A stretch of 64,000 nt of DNA from Pseudoflavonifractor phocaeensis (lineage in GTDB: Bacteria > Bacillota > Clostridia > Oscillospirales > Oscillospiraceae), in NCBI RefSeq assembly GCF_021531375.1, contig NZ_JADYTU010000006.1, positions 1-64,000 on the forward strand, written 5' to 3'. The number at the start of each line of letters is the position of its first letter. Position 1 is the first letter of the stretch. Positions 52,687 to 61,546 of the stretch are shown here, piece by piece. Under the pieces are notes generated by a model. The model saw nothing but the letters and a program-made list of their open reading frames with translations, was not told the origin of the DNA and did no database searches. A program made the translations under genes and the position numbers.

Positions 52687-52830
52687 GGGGCCGCAGCCTT
52701 GAAGGGACGGTGCCGCAAGCCTTCTCCCGACGTGCCCCCTTTCATTGGAAGGCTGTACAAAAGAGGGGGTCTTTGGTACAATGGGGAGACAAAAGGGCGG
52801 GGAGCGCCCGGGAAAGAGGAAATACCTGAC

Positions 52831-53601
52831 ATGATCCGACTGATCGCCTGCGATATTGACGGCACGCTGCTCCACAACGGGGCGGCCGCCATCGACAACG
52901 TGATTTTTGAAGAGATCCTCCGGCTGCGGGACAAGGGAATTTTGTTCTGCCCCGCCAGCGGCCGGCAGTATGGGAGCCTGCGCCGTCTCTTCGGGCCGGT
53001 GGCCAACGAGCTGGCCTACCTGTGCGAAAACGGAGCGGTCCTCATGGGGGCCGGCGATCCGGGACCCATGCTGGGCAAGACGGTGATGGACCGGGAAACG
53101 GCTCTGGTCCTGTGCCGGGAGATCATGGAGACGCCCCAGTGCGAGGTGCTGATCTCCGGCGCCAACACCAGCTACCTTTGCCCCAAGGAGCCGGACATCG
53201 TGGACCACATCCGGTACTTCGTGGGCAACAACCTGGCCCTTCTCGCCGAGCCGGAGGACATGCCCGAGGAGATCGTGAAGGTGTCCGCCTACTGCCGGGA
53301 CGGGGCGCAATCGTTGGAGCCTCTGATGGCCCCCCGGTGGCGGGACCGGTTCCGGGTGGCGATGGCCGGGCCCAGCTGGCTGGATTTCACCCTGGCGGAC
53401 AAGGGCCTGGGCATCCGGGCGCTGTGCCGCTCCCTGGGGGTGGAGTTGGAGGAGGTCATGGCCTTCGGGGACAACTACAATGACCTGCCTATGCTGGAGG
53501 CGGTGGGCCGCCCCTATATCATGGACAACGCGGCGGCGGAGCTCCGCAGCCGGTTCCCCCACCACTGCCGGCGGGTGGAAGAGGTGCTGAAAACTCTGTG
53601 A
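52831..53601 (+). CDS. Cof-type HAD-IIB phosphatase
   Basis: 256 residues. HAD motif I ACDIDGTLL at the N-terminus, a C2B cap, and motif IV GDNYNDLPML near 210. Such enzymes dephosphorylate sugar phosphates or related metabolites; specificity is not readable. The ATG at 52831 follows AAAGAGGA at slightly long spacing. A TACAAT lies about 50 bases upstream. It ends in a bidirectional terminator shared with the GntR gene. Confidence 0.9.
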   Translation: MIRLIACDIDGTLLHNGAAAIDNVIFEEILRLRDKGILFCPASGRQYGSLRRLFGPVANELAYLCENGAVLMGAGDPGPMLGKTVMDRETALVLCREIMETPQCEVLISGANTSYLCPKEPDIVDHIRYFVGNNLALLAEPEDMPEEIVKVSAYCRDGAQSLEPLMAPRWRDRFRVAMAGPSWLDFTLADKGLGIRALCRSLGVELEEVMAFGDNYNDLPMLEAVGRPYIMDNAAAELRSRFPHHCRRVEEVLKTL

Positions 53602-53629
53602 GCCGGCATTGAACGGCACAAAGCTTAAA

Positions 53630-53668
53630 AAGGCCCCCGGTACAGGGTTCTGTACCGGGGGCCTTTGG
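53630..53668. terminator. Bidirectional terminator between the HAD gene and the GntR operon
   Basis: Perfect 16-bp stem (53630-53645 with 53650-53665), GGTT loop, A and T runs on both sides. Confidence 0.9.
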
Positions 53669-53671
53669 ATT

Positions 53672-54337
53672 TTACCGCGCGATATTCAGGAAACCGGCAG
53701 CCCATTCCAGGTGCTCCCGCAGGGCGGCGGCCAGGGCTTCGCCCTCCCGCCGCCGCAGCAGGTCCAGAATGTGCAGGTGCTGCAGCGTGCTCTCGCGGAT
53801 GTCGTGCAGGGCCTCCACGGAGAGGGTCTGGTAGCACTTCATGTTTTCGGTGTTGTTGCGCATGATGGACTTGATGTAGTTGTTTTCACATCGCTCCACG
53901 ATCAGCTCGTGGAGCTCCCAGTCCAACTCGGAGAAGGCCTTGGGGTCCGGCGCCGCGCCGGAATCTCGGGCAGGCTCCAAAAGGCGCCGGAACCGGGCCT
54001 CCAGCCCGTCGATCTCCTGGGCGGTGATGTGGCAGACCGCTGTTTTGGCCGCTTGTACCTCCAGCAGGCAGCGGACCTCGTACAGATCGCGGATGTCCTT
54101 GGAGGACAGGGGCTTCACATAGGCGCCGACGCCGTTCTTGATCTCAAGCCAATCCTCGCTGGCCAGCGCCCGCAGCGCCTCCCGGACGGGGGTTCGGCTC
54201 ATGCCCAGATCCTGGGCCAGCTGATTCTCGCTCAAAATATCACCGGAGGCGATCCTTCCCTCGCAGATTGCTTCTTTGATTTGCTTGTAAGCCAGTTCGG
54301 ACAGGGTCATCCGGTCGCCGTGTTTGGCTCTGACCAT
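53672..54337 (-). CDS. GntR-family regulator, FadR subfamily
   Basis: 221 residues from ATG 54337 (GGAG at seven bases); an upstream ATG at 54355 is less likely. N-terminal winged helix with LSELAYKQIKEAICEGRI and MSRTPVREALRALASE, then an all-helical FCD ligand domain (LYEVRCLLEVQAAKTA..., with Asp/His ligand residues in ELDWELHELI). It is the last gene after the aconitase X pair and LarA-like gene, so probably controls them. The matching CTGTATACAG operators upstream of both enzyme genes support this. Confidence 0.88.
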   Translation of the reverse strand: MVRAKHGDRMTLSELAYKQIKEAICEGRIASGDILSENQLAQDLGMSRTPVREALRALASEDWLEIKNGVGAYVKPLSSKDIRDLYEVRCLLEVQAAKTAVCHITAQEIDGLEARFRRLLEPARDSGAAPDPKAFSELDWELHELIVERCENNYIKSIMRNNTENMKCYQTLSVEALHDIRESTLQHLHILDLLRRREGEALAAALREHLEWAAGFLNIAR

Positions 54338-54475
54338 GGCGGCACTCCACTCCATTCAAACTCATCGGTCATCTACATCTCAATGGCACAATACCTGTGC
54401 GGTGACAGCTCTCAATCAGAATGAGCAAGGATCAAAGTTCCCGGCGTCCGCCGGCAGCGGGAACGGGAGCAGCCC

Positions 54476-54883
54476 TCAGTCCTGGATCTCCACGTACCCC
54501 TCGTCGGCGTTGACTGTGATGATGTCGCCGTCCTTGACGGTCTCATAAAACTCGGGGGAAAGTCTGTCCACCATGGGGATCTCCATGATGATGGCGCCGG
54601 CCACCAGAACGGGATCGGGGTCCTGGACGATCAGCGCGGCAGGCATGTTCTGGAAGCGGTCCAGGTGGTACAGGCCGTCCTGCTGGACCACAGAGCTGCC
54701 CTTTCCGCCGGGGAAGAGCAGCACCTTTTTGGCGATGATGCGGCCCTCCAGGTGGTGGTTCTTCTCCTCCATCATGCCGTCCTCGGGACGGACCTGATAG
54801 AACATGATGCGGTCCTTGGAAATGATGGCGTCGGCAGTGGCCTTGCCCTCGGAAATCTTGTGACAGGAAAATCTCTTAGCCAT
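54476..54883 (-). CDS. Aconitase X swivel-domain subunit (small subunit)
   Basis: 135 residues matching the aconitase X swivel (DUF126) domain: a phosphate/hydroxyl-binding loop LFPGGKGSSVVQQ (about 56-68) and a family-typical DGDIITVNADEGYVEI end. In bacteria the swivel and catalytic parts can be separate genes, as here, one base apart. It forms the catalytic complex with the large subunit, which dehydrates hydroxy acids such as cis-3-hydroxy-L-proline; the actual substrate here is unknown. Confidence 0.88.
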   Translation of the reverse strand: MAKRFSCHKISEGKATADAIISKDRIMFYQVRPEDGMMEEKNHHLEGRIIAKKVLLFPGGKGSSVVQQDGLYHLDRFQNMPAALIVQDPDPVLVAGAIIMEIPMVDRLSPEFYETVKDGDIITVNADEGYVEIQD

Positions 54884-54884
54884 G

Positions 54885-56099
54885 TTACTTCACCTCTCCA
54901 GTCAGAGCGGCCTCGATGCAGGTGTCCAGGTCGCGAATCATAAAGTTGATGCCGCGGCGGCGGGGATAGTAGGCGCACTTGGGGGACTCGGTGATGCCCA
55001 CCTTGCCCTTCAGATAGTGCCAGCAGGGCTGGTCGGGGCAGGTGTCGGGGATGATCTCGGCGCCGGCGGCGGTGAGGATATCGGTGATGCCCATGCGGTC
55101 GGCCATCTGACGGGCGTGGCTGGATACCAGGATGTACATGGGGATGGCCAGCTGTTTGCCCTCGATGTGCTTGGCGATGTACATGGCCTCCTCCAGGGTG
55201 AAGTGGGGGCAGCCGAACATGGCGAAGTCCACCTTGCCGTCGTGGGCCTCGTCGCTGAACTTCTCCTCAAACTCCTTCAGGTCCTTGTCGGTGATGACCA
55301 CCTCCCGCTTGGGGGCCTTGCCGCCCAGAGCGACCTCCTTGGTGGGTGCCTCGGGCGTAAAGCCCACGATGTGGTACATGCCGTAAGCGCCGGAGGTGTT
55401 CAGCTGAGCGCCCAGATTGCGCAGGGCCTCGGGGGTGATGACCTTGGGCAGGCCGGTAAAGACGGGGATGCCCTCGCCGATCTTATCGCCCATCATGCCC
55501 AGCAGGTGGTACTCGTAGTCGCTCTTCATGTTGGCTTCCACGTGGACCAGGATGTCGCCCTTGCGGTTCTCGTCCAGCAGCAGGCCGTACTCGGGGACGC
55601 AGCCGGTGATGGCGGCGCACAGGGCGCTGTTGGCGCTCTCACGGTTGGAGCGTGCGCCCCAGACGGCGTTGACATAGGGGGTGGCGCTGGACTCGGAGAA
55701 GGCGCAGACCTCGCCGAAATTGGGGACGTTGGTGGCGATATAGGGCGTGCAGTTGTAGGACAGCACCGCGCCCAGGGTCCGGTAGGCATTGTCGGTGCGC
55801 TGCATGTGCTCGGCGGAAGGACCGTCCACGGGGTGGGCGCACTCGCCGGTGAAATGGCCCAGGCAGAAGCCGGGGTTGACGGTGGGAGCCACGCGGCACT
55901 TGGCGCCGGCCTTGACCAGCTTTTCCGCAAACCACAGGTCGCCGGCCTGGTTGCTCAGGGCAACGTGGGCCCGCTTGATGGGGACCATGCGGGGCGCGTC
56001 AAAGCACTCGCCGATGCCGACCTGGATCTTCATGGCGTAGGCAGCGCCCTCACCGTACTTGCCATCCAGCATGGCCTTTTGTTCATCGTTTAAAATCAC
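54885..56099 (-). CDS. Aconitase X catalytic subunit (large subunit)
   Basis: 404 residues from a GTG start (56099) eight bases after AAGGAGG; an ATG 19 codons upstream is much less likely. The AcnX_catalytic (DUF521) signature is clear: PTVNPGFCLGHFTG, SYNCTPYIATNVP, FSESSATPYVNAVWGARSNRE and, near the end, DTCPDQPCW. Such proteins use an iron-sulfur cluster for dehydration of hydroxy acids (for example cis-3-hydroxy-L-proline dehydratase; mevalonate-5-phosphate dehydratase in archaea). Tightly coupled with the small subunit. A candidate GntR operator lies upstream at 56186-56195. Confidence 0.88.
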   Translation of the reverse strand: MILNDEQKAMLDGKYGEGAAYAMKIQVGIGECFDAPRMVPIKRAHVALSNQAGDLWFAEKLVKAGAKCRVAPTVNPGFCLGHFTGECAHPVDGPSAEHMQRTDNAYRTLGAVLSYNCTPYIATNVPNFGEVCAFSESSATPYVNAVWGARSNRESANSALCAAITGCVPEYGLLLDENRKGDILVHVEANMKSDYEYHLLGMMGDKIGEGIPVFTGLPKVITPEALRNLGAQLNTSGAYGMYHIVGFTPEAPTKEVALGGKAPKREVVITDKDLKEFEEKFSDEAHDGKVDFAMFGCPHFTLEEAMYIAKHIEGKQLAIPMYILVSSHARQMADRMGITDILTAAGAEIIPDTCPDQPCWHYLKGKVGITESPKCAYYPRRRGINFMIRDLDTCIEAALTGEVK

Positions 56100-56185
56100 T
56101 GCTTGTTCCTCCTTTTTAAAATCGGTCACAATATTTGATATGGTACGGAAACCCAATTCCTATGAGCGGGACTGCGGAATACAAG

Positions 56186-56195
56186 CTGTATACAG
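56186..56195 (-). promoter_or_regulatory. Candidate GntR operator upstream of the aconitase X genes
   Basis: CTGTATACAG palindrome 87 bases before the large-subunit start, identical in its ten-base core to the site at 57687-57696. Confidence 0.6.
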
Positions 56196-56331
56196 GCTCC
56201 GCTCAGAAAAACGCTCCGTCCCGGGAGCCGCGCCAAAGGCGTTCTTTCACTATTCTCCTTCAAACTAGCGCACTAAAGCATTTTGAGGGAAATTCCCCGA
56301 CAGACGGGGACTCTCCATCCATCGGGACCTG

Positions 56332-56362
56332 ACGAGCCGGCGCCGCGCCAGGAGGCGCCGGC
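56332..56362. terminator. GC-rich hairpin after the LarA-like gene
   Basis: 11-bp stem GAGCCGGCGCC/GGCGCCGGCTC. No T-run follows on the minus strand, so attenuation or transcript stabilisation between the two transcription units is as likely as termination. Confidence 0.45.
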
Positions 56363-56405
56363 TCTGTGTCTGGGCTGCTGCAGCGCGTACGGAGGCTCGT
56401 TCCCC

Positions 56406-57638
56406 TCAGTCCACCAGGCTCAGCCTGGGGTTGGCCTCCACGTCAGCCAGGAGCGCTTCGGAGACCTCGATATACTCCAGATGCAGGGTGTTCTGAATGC
56501 GGATGATCTTGGGATTGTCCCGGTCAATGCCCCGGCAGCACTTCAGCGCCACCCGGATGGCGGTGGCCTCATCCTCCACGGTGCAGGGGATGACCACGTC
56601 GCACAGGAAATTGCCGGCGATGGCGTTGGCGTACATGGACTCCAGGTCCAGCTGCTCAGCCACCTGCTTGGTGATCACGTCGAACAGTCCCACGCCGATA
56701 CCGTTGCCGTGGCTGGCCTTGGTGACGTCCAGCAGGATCAGGCGCTGGTACTTGGGGATGGGCAGGACGAAGGTCTTCAGCACGGAGCTGCGCCCCAGAA
56801 TGTTGGGGTCAAAGCCGGCGCCGGAGATGTCCTTGCCGATCTCCTTGCAGACGATAACGTCGGCCTCGGGGAGCATAATGTAGGGCATGTTGCCCTTGGC
56901 GATCTGGACCAGCTCCTTTTCCCGGGAGATCAGACAATCCGCGGGAATGGCCTCTACGCCGAAGGTCTGGTCATAGGCGTTCTCCAAAATGGCCACGCCG
57001 AAGCCGATGGGGGCCTTTTCCAGGATAATGGAAGCGGTCTCCTCAATGATCTCGGCGAAATCGGCCACATTTTCCTCGTGGACGGCGGTACAGCCCTTTT
57101 GATTGCCCAGGCCGATGACCAGCATCTTGCAGATGCCGCTCTGGAGCGGGCCCACAAAGTCGGTGTGGAGCTTGACCCGGTTGATGGGAACCACCAGGTC
57201 GGCCTCAAAGGCGGCCCGGTCAAACCAGATGGGGCGGCCGTTGGCGCAGTTCCCCAGATGGACGGTGTCCACCGTGGTGACCACGGGGACGCCCAGAGCC
57301 TCCTCGGTCACGCCGTAGCCGGCCAGGACTTCCCGCTGGCCCTCCTCGGTGCCGCCGCCGTGGCTGCCCATGGCGGAGACGATGAACGGCTGGGCTCCCA
57401 TCTCCTCCAGAGCGCGGACCACGGTCTCCACGATGGTGTAAAGGTTGCGGATGCCCCGGCTGCCCACGGCCACCGCTACCCGGGCGCCGGGCTTGACCAG
57501 CCGGCGGATCTCCGGCTTTTCCAGTTCGGCGCGGGTGGTTCCCGCCACGTCCTCCAGACGGCGGTCGTCAAACTGCTGGCGCACCCGGTACATCTTGGGC
57601 AGGGGGCGCTCCATATCTTCCGGCAACAGAATGGGCAT
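56406..57638 (-). CDS. LarA-family (DUF2088) protein, lactate-racemase-like
   Basis: 410 residues from ATG 57638 with AAGGAGG upstream. The N-terminal Rossmann-like domain has VAVAVGSRGIRN and SAMGSHGGGTEEGQREVL, the typical LarA nucleotide-binding region; MLVIGLGNQKGCTAVHE follows. LarA enzymes carry a nickel-pincer cofactor and racemise 2-hydroxy acids; homologues act on malate and other hydroxy acids. No larB/C/E maturation genes are in the window. Its position upstream of aconitase X suggests epimerisation of a hydroxy acid before dehydration, which is inference. Confidence 0.75.
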   Translation of the reverse strand: MPILLPEDMERPLPKMYRVRQQFDDRRLEDVAGTTRAELEKPEIRRLVKPGARVAVAVGSRGIRNLYTIVETVVRALEEMGAQPFIVSAMGSHGGGTEEGQREVLAGYGVTEEALGVPVVTTVDTVHLGNCANGRPIWFDRAAFEADLVVPINRVKLHTDFVGPLQSGICKMLVIGLGNQKGCTAVHEENVADFAEIIEETASIILEKAPIGFGVAILENAYDQTFGVEAIPADCLISREKELVQIAKGNMPYIMLPEADVIVCKEIGKDISGAGFDPNILGRSSVLKTFVLPIPKYQRLILLDVTKASHGNGIGVGLFDVITKQVAEQLDLESMYANAIAGNFLCDVVIPCTVEDEATAIRVALKCCRGIDRDNPKIIRIQNTLHLEYIEVSEALLADVEANPRLSLVD

Positions 57639-57684
57639 GGTATCCCTCCTTATTATGTCATGTGAAAACACATCGTATTTCACA

Positions 57685-57698
57685 ACCTGTATACAGGT
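57685..57698 (-). promoter_or_regulatory. GntR-type operator at the larA-like promoter
   Basis: Perfect 14-base palindrome ACCTGTATACAGGT located immediately downstream of the -10 (57701-57706), i.e. over the transcription start, as expected for a repressor site. Core shared with 56186-56195. Confidence 0.75.
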
Positions 57699-57700
57699 AG

Positions 57701-57730
57701 ATTTTACTACGCCCGGACTCCGGCTGTCAA
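57701..57730 (-). promoter_or_regulatory. Promoter of the LarA-like gene
   Basis: Minus strand consensus TTGACA (57725-57730), 18-base spacer, TAAAAT (57701-57706). Confidence 0.65.
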
Positions 57731-57879
57731 TGGGCCAGCGGTAAAATCATGATGGATTTTCCCAACCACAAAACAATACCCGGCGGCAGCCGGTTGGACC
57801 GGACGGGACGAAGCCGCTTCCGGCCACGGGCCGCCCGATTCCCGCGTGGGCGAGTCACGGCAGCTCACGCCCCTTTCCG

Positions 57880-57923
57880 CGAAAAAGAGGACAGGCCGCC
57901 GAAACCAACGGTTCAGCGGCCTG
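57880..57923 (-). terminator. Terminator of the sigma-54 activator gene
   Basis: 8-bp stem CAGGCCGC/GCGGCCTG (57892-57899 with 57916-57923), followed on the minus strand by TCCTCTTTTTC. Confidence 0.65.
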
Positions 57924-57934
57924 ATTGTTCGTCC

Positions 57935-59593
57935 TCACAGGACGATCCCGTATTTTCTGATCCGGTACTGTAAGCTCTGCCGCAGGATGCCCAGGGTCTG
58001 GGCGGTGCGGGAGATGTTTCCGCCGCAGTGGTCCAGGGCCTGGACGATGATCTGGTGCTCGTAGTCGTCCAGCAGGCTCTGCAGGGTGGCGGAGGAGAAG
58101 TCGATGGCCGGCGCGGTGTCGGCGGATGCGGCCGGCGCGGTCCGGCTCTTCAGCAGATAGGAGGGCAGGTGCTCCGGCCGCATGGTGCTGGAGTCGGCCA
58201 CGTTCTGGGCATAGTCCAGAACATGGAACAGCTCCCGCACATTGCCCGGCCAGTGGTAGCTGCGCAGGATGGCGTAGACCTGGGGGTCTACCTCGGTAAT
58301 GCCGTGGACATACTGGTAGGAGGTGGCGTTCAGGTGGTACCGGACCAGTTCCTCCAGGTCCTCCAGGTGCTCCCGCAGGGGGGGCAGCTCCAGCATCACC
58401 GTGGACAGCCGGTAAAACAGGTCCCGGCGGAACTGGTTGTCGGCAATGGCGCGGAAGGGGTCCTCGTTGCAGGAGGAGATGATCCGCACATCCAGCTTCA
58501 GGTCCTTGTTCCCGCCCACCCGGCGGAAGGTGTTTTCCTGGATGACCCGGAGGATCTTGGACTGCATCGCCAGACTCATGGAGTTCAGCTCATCCAGGAA
58601 CAGGGTGCCTCCGCTGGCCTCCTCGAAGTAGCCCGCCTTGTCCTCGCTGCCGGTAAAGCTGCCCTTCTGGGTGCCGAAGAGAAGGCTCTCGATCAGCGTT
58701 TCCGGGATGGCGGCGCAGTTGATGGCCAGAAATTTCTTGCCCCGGCGGGGGCTGGCCTGGTGGATGCTCTGGGCAAAGATCTCCTTGCCGGTACCTGTCT
58801 CGCCCACCAGCAGGACGGAGCTGTTCTGGGGGGCTACCTTTTGGGCGATGGCTACCGCATCCCGGAGCCTTTGGCTGTGGCCGATAACATTTTCAAAGGT
58901 ATAGCCGGAGAAGGTGATCTGGCTCCCCCGGGAGGCGAAGGACTTCAGCGCCCGCTGGGTCTCCTCCATTCGCTTGATGTTCCGCTGTACGATCTCCTCC
59001 GTCTGCTCAAAGACCACGGCCCCCAGCAGCTCCCCTTCCCGCAGGATAGGGTAGGAGGTATTGGCGGTGGCGATGGAGGTGTCGTCGCTGGCCTTGAAAT
59101 GGTCCACCCGGTTGATGACGGGGGACTGGGTCCGCAGGGCGGTCATGGTGGTGCTGACGCTCTCGTCCAGGTTGTACAGGTCCAGCAGGTGGCGGCCCTG
59201 GGGATCGACGCCGCTGGGAATGTGGGAGATCTTGCGGCTGACCTTGTTGAAGTAGACAGCACAGGCGTTCTTGTCATAGATCTGCACGCCCTCGGCGACC
59301 TGGTCCAAGGCCCTGGCAAAGAGGTAGGCCCGGTGGTCCTCTCGGGAGAGAAGGAGATAGGTGCTCTCCCCCGGCCCGGGCAGGAAGCGGTAATAAAAGG
59401 TATCCTCATCCCAGCGGAAGGAGCCGGACTCCTGCCCGGCGTGAATAGGAAACACGGAGGCGGCCCGCCGCCGCCGGGCCACCCAGCTTTCGAAGAGCAG
59501 GTGGTAGAGTTTTTTCGACTCTTCACTGCCCCAGGCCACCGTCTGAAAGCGGCCGTCCAGGTCCAGCGTAAACAATACGTCATAAAAATCCAT
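57935..59593 (-). CDS. Sigma-54-dependent transcriptional activator (PAS-AAA+-HTH)
   Basis: 552 residues. An N-terminal sensory region with a PAS-like domain (EGVQIYDKNACAVYFNKVSR, about 97-125), an AAA+ domain with Walker A GETGTGKE, the sigma-54 contact loop as KGSFTGSEDKAG (GAFTGA variant, GSFTGS) and Walker B GGTLFLDELNS, and a C-terminal Fis-type helix-turn-helix (GGNISRTAQTLGILRQSLQYRI). No receiver domain, so it probably senses a small molecule. It diverges from the BCCT/lyase operon, which has a -24/-12 promoter, and is the likely activator. AGGAGG precedes the ATG. Confidence 0.93.
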   Translation of the reverse strand: MDFYDVLFTLDLDGRFQTVAWGSEESKKLYHLLFESWVARRRRAASVFPIHAGQESGSFRWDEDTFYYRFLPGPGESTYLLLSREDHRAYLFARALDQVAEGVQIYDKNACAVYFNKVSRKISHIPSGVDPQGRHLLDLYNLDESVSTTMTALRTQSPVINRVDHFKASDDTSIATANTSYPILREGELLGAVVFEQTEEIVQRNIKRMEETQRALKSFASRGSQITFSGYTFENVIGHSQRLRDAVAIAQKVAPQNSSVLLVGETGTGKEIFAQSIHQASPRRGKKFLAINCAAIPETLIESLLFGTQKGSFTGSEDKAGYFEEASGGTLFLDELNSMSLAMQSKILRVIQENTFRRVGGNKDLKLDVRIISSCNEDPFRAIADNQFRRDLFYRLSTVMLELPPLREHLEDLEELVRYHLNATSYQYVHGITEVDPQVYAILRSYHWPGNVRELFHVLDYAQNVADSSTMRPEHLPSYLLKSRTAPAASADTAPAIDFSSATLQSLLDDYEHQIIVQALDHCGGNISRTAQTLGILRQSLQYRIRKYGIVL

Positions 59594-59673
59594 GGAATGC
59601 CTCCTGATCCGCAGTGTGCATGGTACCAGTGTAAAAAATCAGGAGGAAAAAGTCAAGGATAATGCAAAAAATA

Positions 59674-59688
59674 TTTGCGTAGCGCAAA
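59674..59688 (+). promoter_or_regulatory. Candidate upstream activator site for the sigma-54 operon
   Basis: TTTGCG-TAG-CGCAAA, a perfect palindrome with three-base spacer, about 145 bases upstream of the -24/-12 promoter, where enhancer-binding proteins usually sit. Another AATGCAAAAA stretch is adjacent. Confidence 0.6.
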
Positions 59689-59829
59689 ATATAATTGCAC
59701 TCTAAGGGGGACAGCAGCGCGAAAAATGCGGAAACCCGCCTGTCAAAAACTGTCTGACTGCATAAAACGAGCAGGTTAAAACTGTAAAAAAGAAACAAAA
59801 TTTGAGGGGGACCCACATTTTGAAAAGAG

Positions 59830-59847
59830 TTGGCCCGTCCCTTGCTT
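59830..59847 (+). promoter_or_regulatory. Sigma-54 (-24/-12) promoter of the BCCT/lyase operon
   Basis: TTGGCCCGTCCCTTGCTT: the invariant GG (59832-59833) and GC (59844-59845) are separated by exactly ten bases, matching the -24/-12 consensus. It lies about 70 bases before the BCCT start codon. No good sigma-A promoter is seen there. Confidence 0.85.
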
Positions 59848-59913
59848 ATAAATATAGGCAGCGACAAAGAAAGGAGGGTATGACGGCAAACTCACCGTCA
59901 TACGGAGAAAAAC

Positions 59914-61497
59914 ATGAAACCTGAAGCAAACAAAAAGCCGATCCGCTGGAACGTATTTGTCCCCTGTTTCCTGGTCATCGGCGGCGCTGCCCTGCTGGGC
60001 ATCATCAACAACGAGTGGCTGACCAGCGTCACCAGCAGCATCTTCGGCTGGTCCCTGAGCACCTTTGGCTGGCTGTATCAGATCGTGGCCATGGTCACCC
60101 TGCTGCTGGCCGTCCTGCTGACCTTTACCAAGGTGGGCAAGATCCGCTTCGGCGGCCCTGAGGCCAAGGCCAAGTATTCCTTCGGCTCCTGGTTTGCCAT
60201 GACCCTTACCGGCGGCATCGCCACCGGCCTGATCACCTACGGCGTCAACGAGGTGCTGATCTACTTCGGCAACATCTACGGCGAGCTGGACGCCCTGGGC
60301 ATTCAGCCCCTCAGCGACGAGGCAGCCTGGTTCTCCATGGGCCGCTGCTTCTACAACTGGACCTTTATCCCCTACGCCATGTACGCCCTGTCCGGCGTGC
60401 TCATCGCCTATATGTACTTCAACCGCAAGAAGGACCTGTCCGTGGCCGCCTCCCTCACCCCCCTGTTCGGTGACAAGGTGACCAAGGGTATCTGGGTGGT
60501 TCTGGTGGACGTGCTGTCCGTCCTGGCTATCGCTCTGGGTCTGGCCGCCTCTCTGGGCGCCGGCCTGGCTCTGATCGGCACCGGCCTCCATGCCGCCTAC
60601 GGCGTGGCCCAGGGCCCCATCGTCTGGTTCGCTCTGACCGCCATCATCACCATCACCTTCACCGTGGCTTCCGTCACCGGCATCGACAAGGGCATCAAGT
60701 GGCTGGCCGGTCTGACTTCCAAGATCTTCTATGTCCTGCTGATCCTGCTGTTCATCATTGGCCCCACCGTCTATATCCTGAACATGGCCAATGTGGGTCT
60801 GGGCTACTGGCTGGACCGCTTCTGGACCTGGGGCTTTGACCCCTACACCGTGGGCGGCTCCGCTCTGGTCACCTGGTGGACCATGTATGACTGGGCCATC
60901 TGGATCGCCTACGCTCCCCTGATGGGCATCTTCTTCGCCATCATTGCCTATGGCCGCACCATCCGTCAGTTCCTCATCGTCAACTGGATCCTGCCCGCTT
61001 CCTTTGGCTTTGTGTGGTTCGCCATCTGGGGCGGCACCGCTCTCCACTGGCAGATCGCCGGCAAGGCCGACATCATTGCCGCCATCAACGAGGGAGGCGC
61101 CGTGGCCGGTATCTGGGAGTTCCTGAAGCAGATCCCCCTGGGCATGATCATCATCCCGGTCATTATCCTGGCTCTGATCGCCGCCTTCTCCACCACCGCC
61201 GACACCATGTCCACCACCATCGCGGCTCTGTGCACCAAGGGCGCCCGTCATGACGAAGAGCCCGCCGTGTGGCAGAAGATCGTCTGGGGCGTGTCCATCG
61301 GTCTGATCGCCTGCATCATGGTCGCCTTCGGCGGCGGCGCTCAGGGCGTGGACGGCGTGAAGTACCTGGCTGCCTGCGGCGGCTTCGTGGTGCTGATCGT
61401 CTTCATTCTTCAGGTTGCGGCTGCCTTTAAGGTGTTCTTCTTCGATCCCGAGACCAAGAAGGACATCGTGGACAGCGTGGACCAGATCGAGGAGTAA
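59914..61497 (+). CDS. BCCT-family betaine/carnitine/choline-type transporter
   Basis: 527 residues with twelve membrane helices. The BCCT signature lies in WWTMYDWAIWIAYAPLMG and IAYGRTIRQF (about 330-353), with FSTTADTMSTTIAALCTKG near 430. The N- and C-termini are short, so it lacks the long osmosensory tail of BetP and is more like an uptake or exchange carrier (CaiT-like). BCCT substrates carry a quaternary trimethylammonium group. It is followed after 49 bases by a lyase-fold gene lacking the MIO triad, in one sigma-54-driven operon, which suggests import of that enzyme's substrate. Confidence 0.93.
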   Translation: MKPEANKKPIRWNVFVPCFLVIGGAALLGIINNEWLTSVTSSIFGWSLSTFGWLYQIVAMVTLLLAVLLTFTKVGKIRFGGPEAKAKYSFGSWFAMTLTGGIATGLITYGVNEVLIYFGNIYGELDALGIQPLSDEAAWFSMGRCFYNWTFIPYAMYALSGVLIAYMYFNRKKDLSVAASLTPLFGDKVTKGIWVVLVDVLSVLAIALGLAASLGAGLALIGTGLHAAYGVAQGPIVWFALTAIITITFTVASVTGIDKGIKWLAGLTSKIFYVLLILLFIIGPTVYILNMANVGLGYWLDRFWTWGFDPYTVGGSALVTWWTMYDWAIWIAYAPLMGIFFAIIAYGRTIRQFLIVNWILPASFGFVWFAIWGGTALHWQIAGKADIIAAINEGGAVAGIWEFLKQIPLGMIIIPVIILALIAAFSTTADTMSTTIAALCTKGARHDEEPAVWQKIVWGVSIGLIACIMVAFGGGAQGVDGVKYLAACGGFVVLIVFILQVAAAFKVFFFDPETKKDIVDSVDQIEE

Positions 61498-61546
61498 GCG
61501 GGAACCATCCCGCGTTTCGCAACAATGCTGGAGGTCAGGTTGAATC

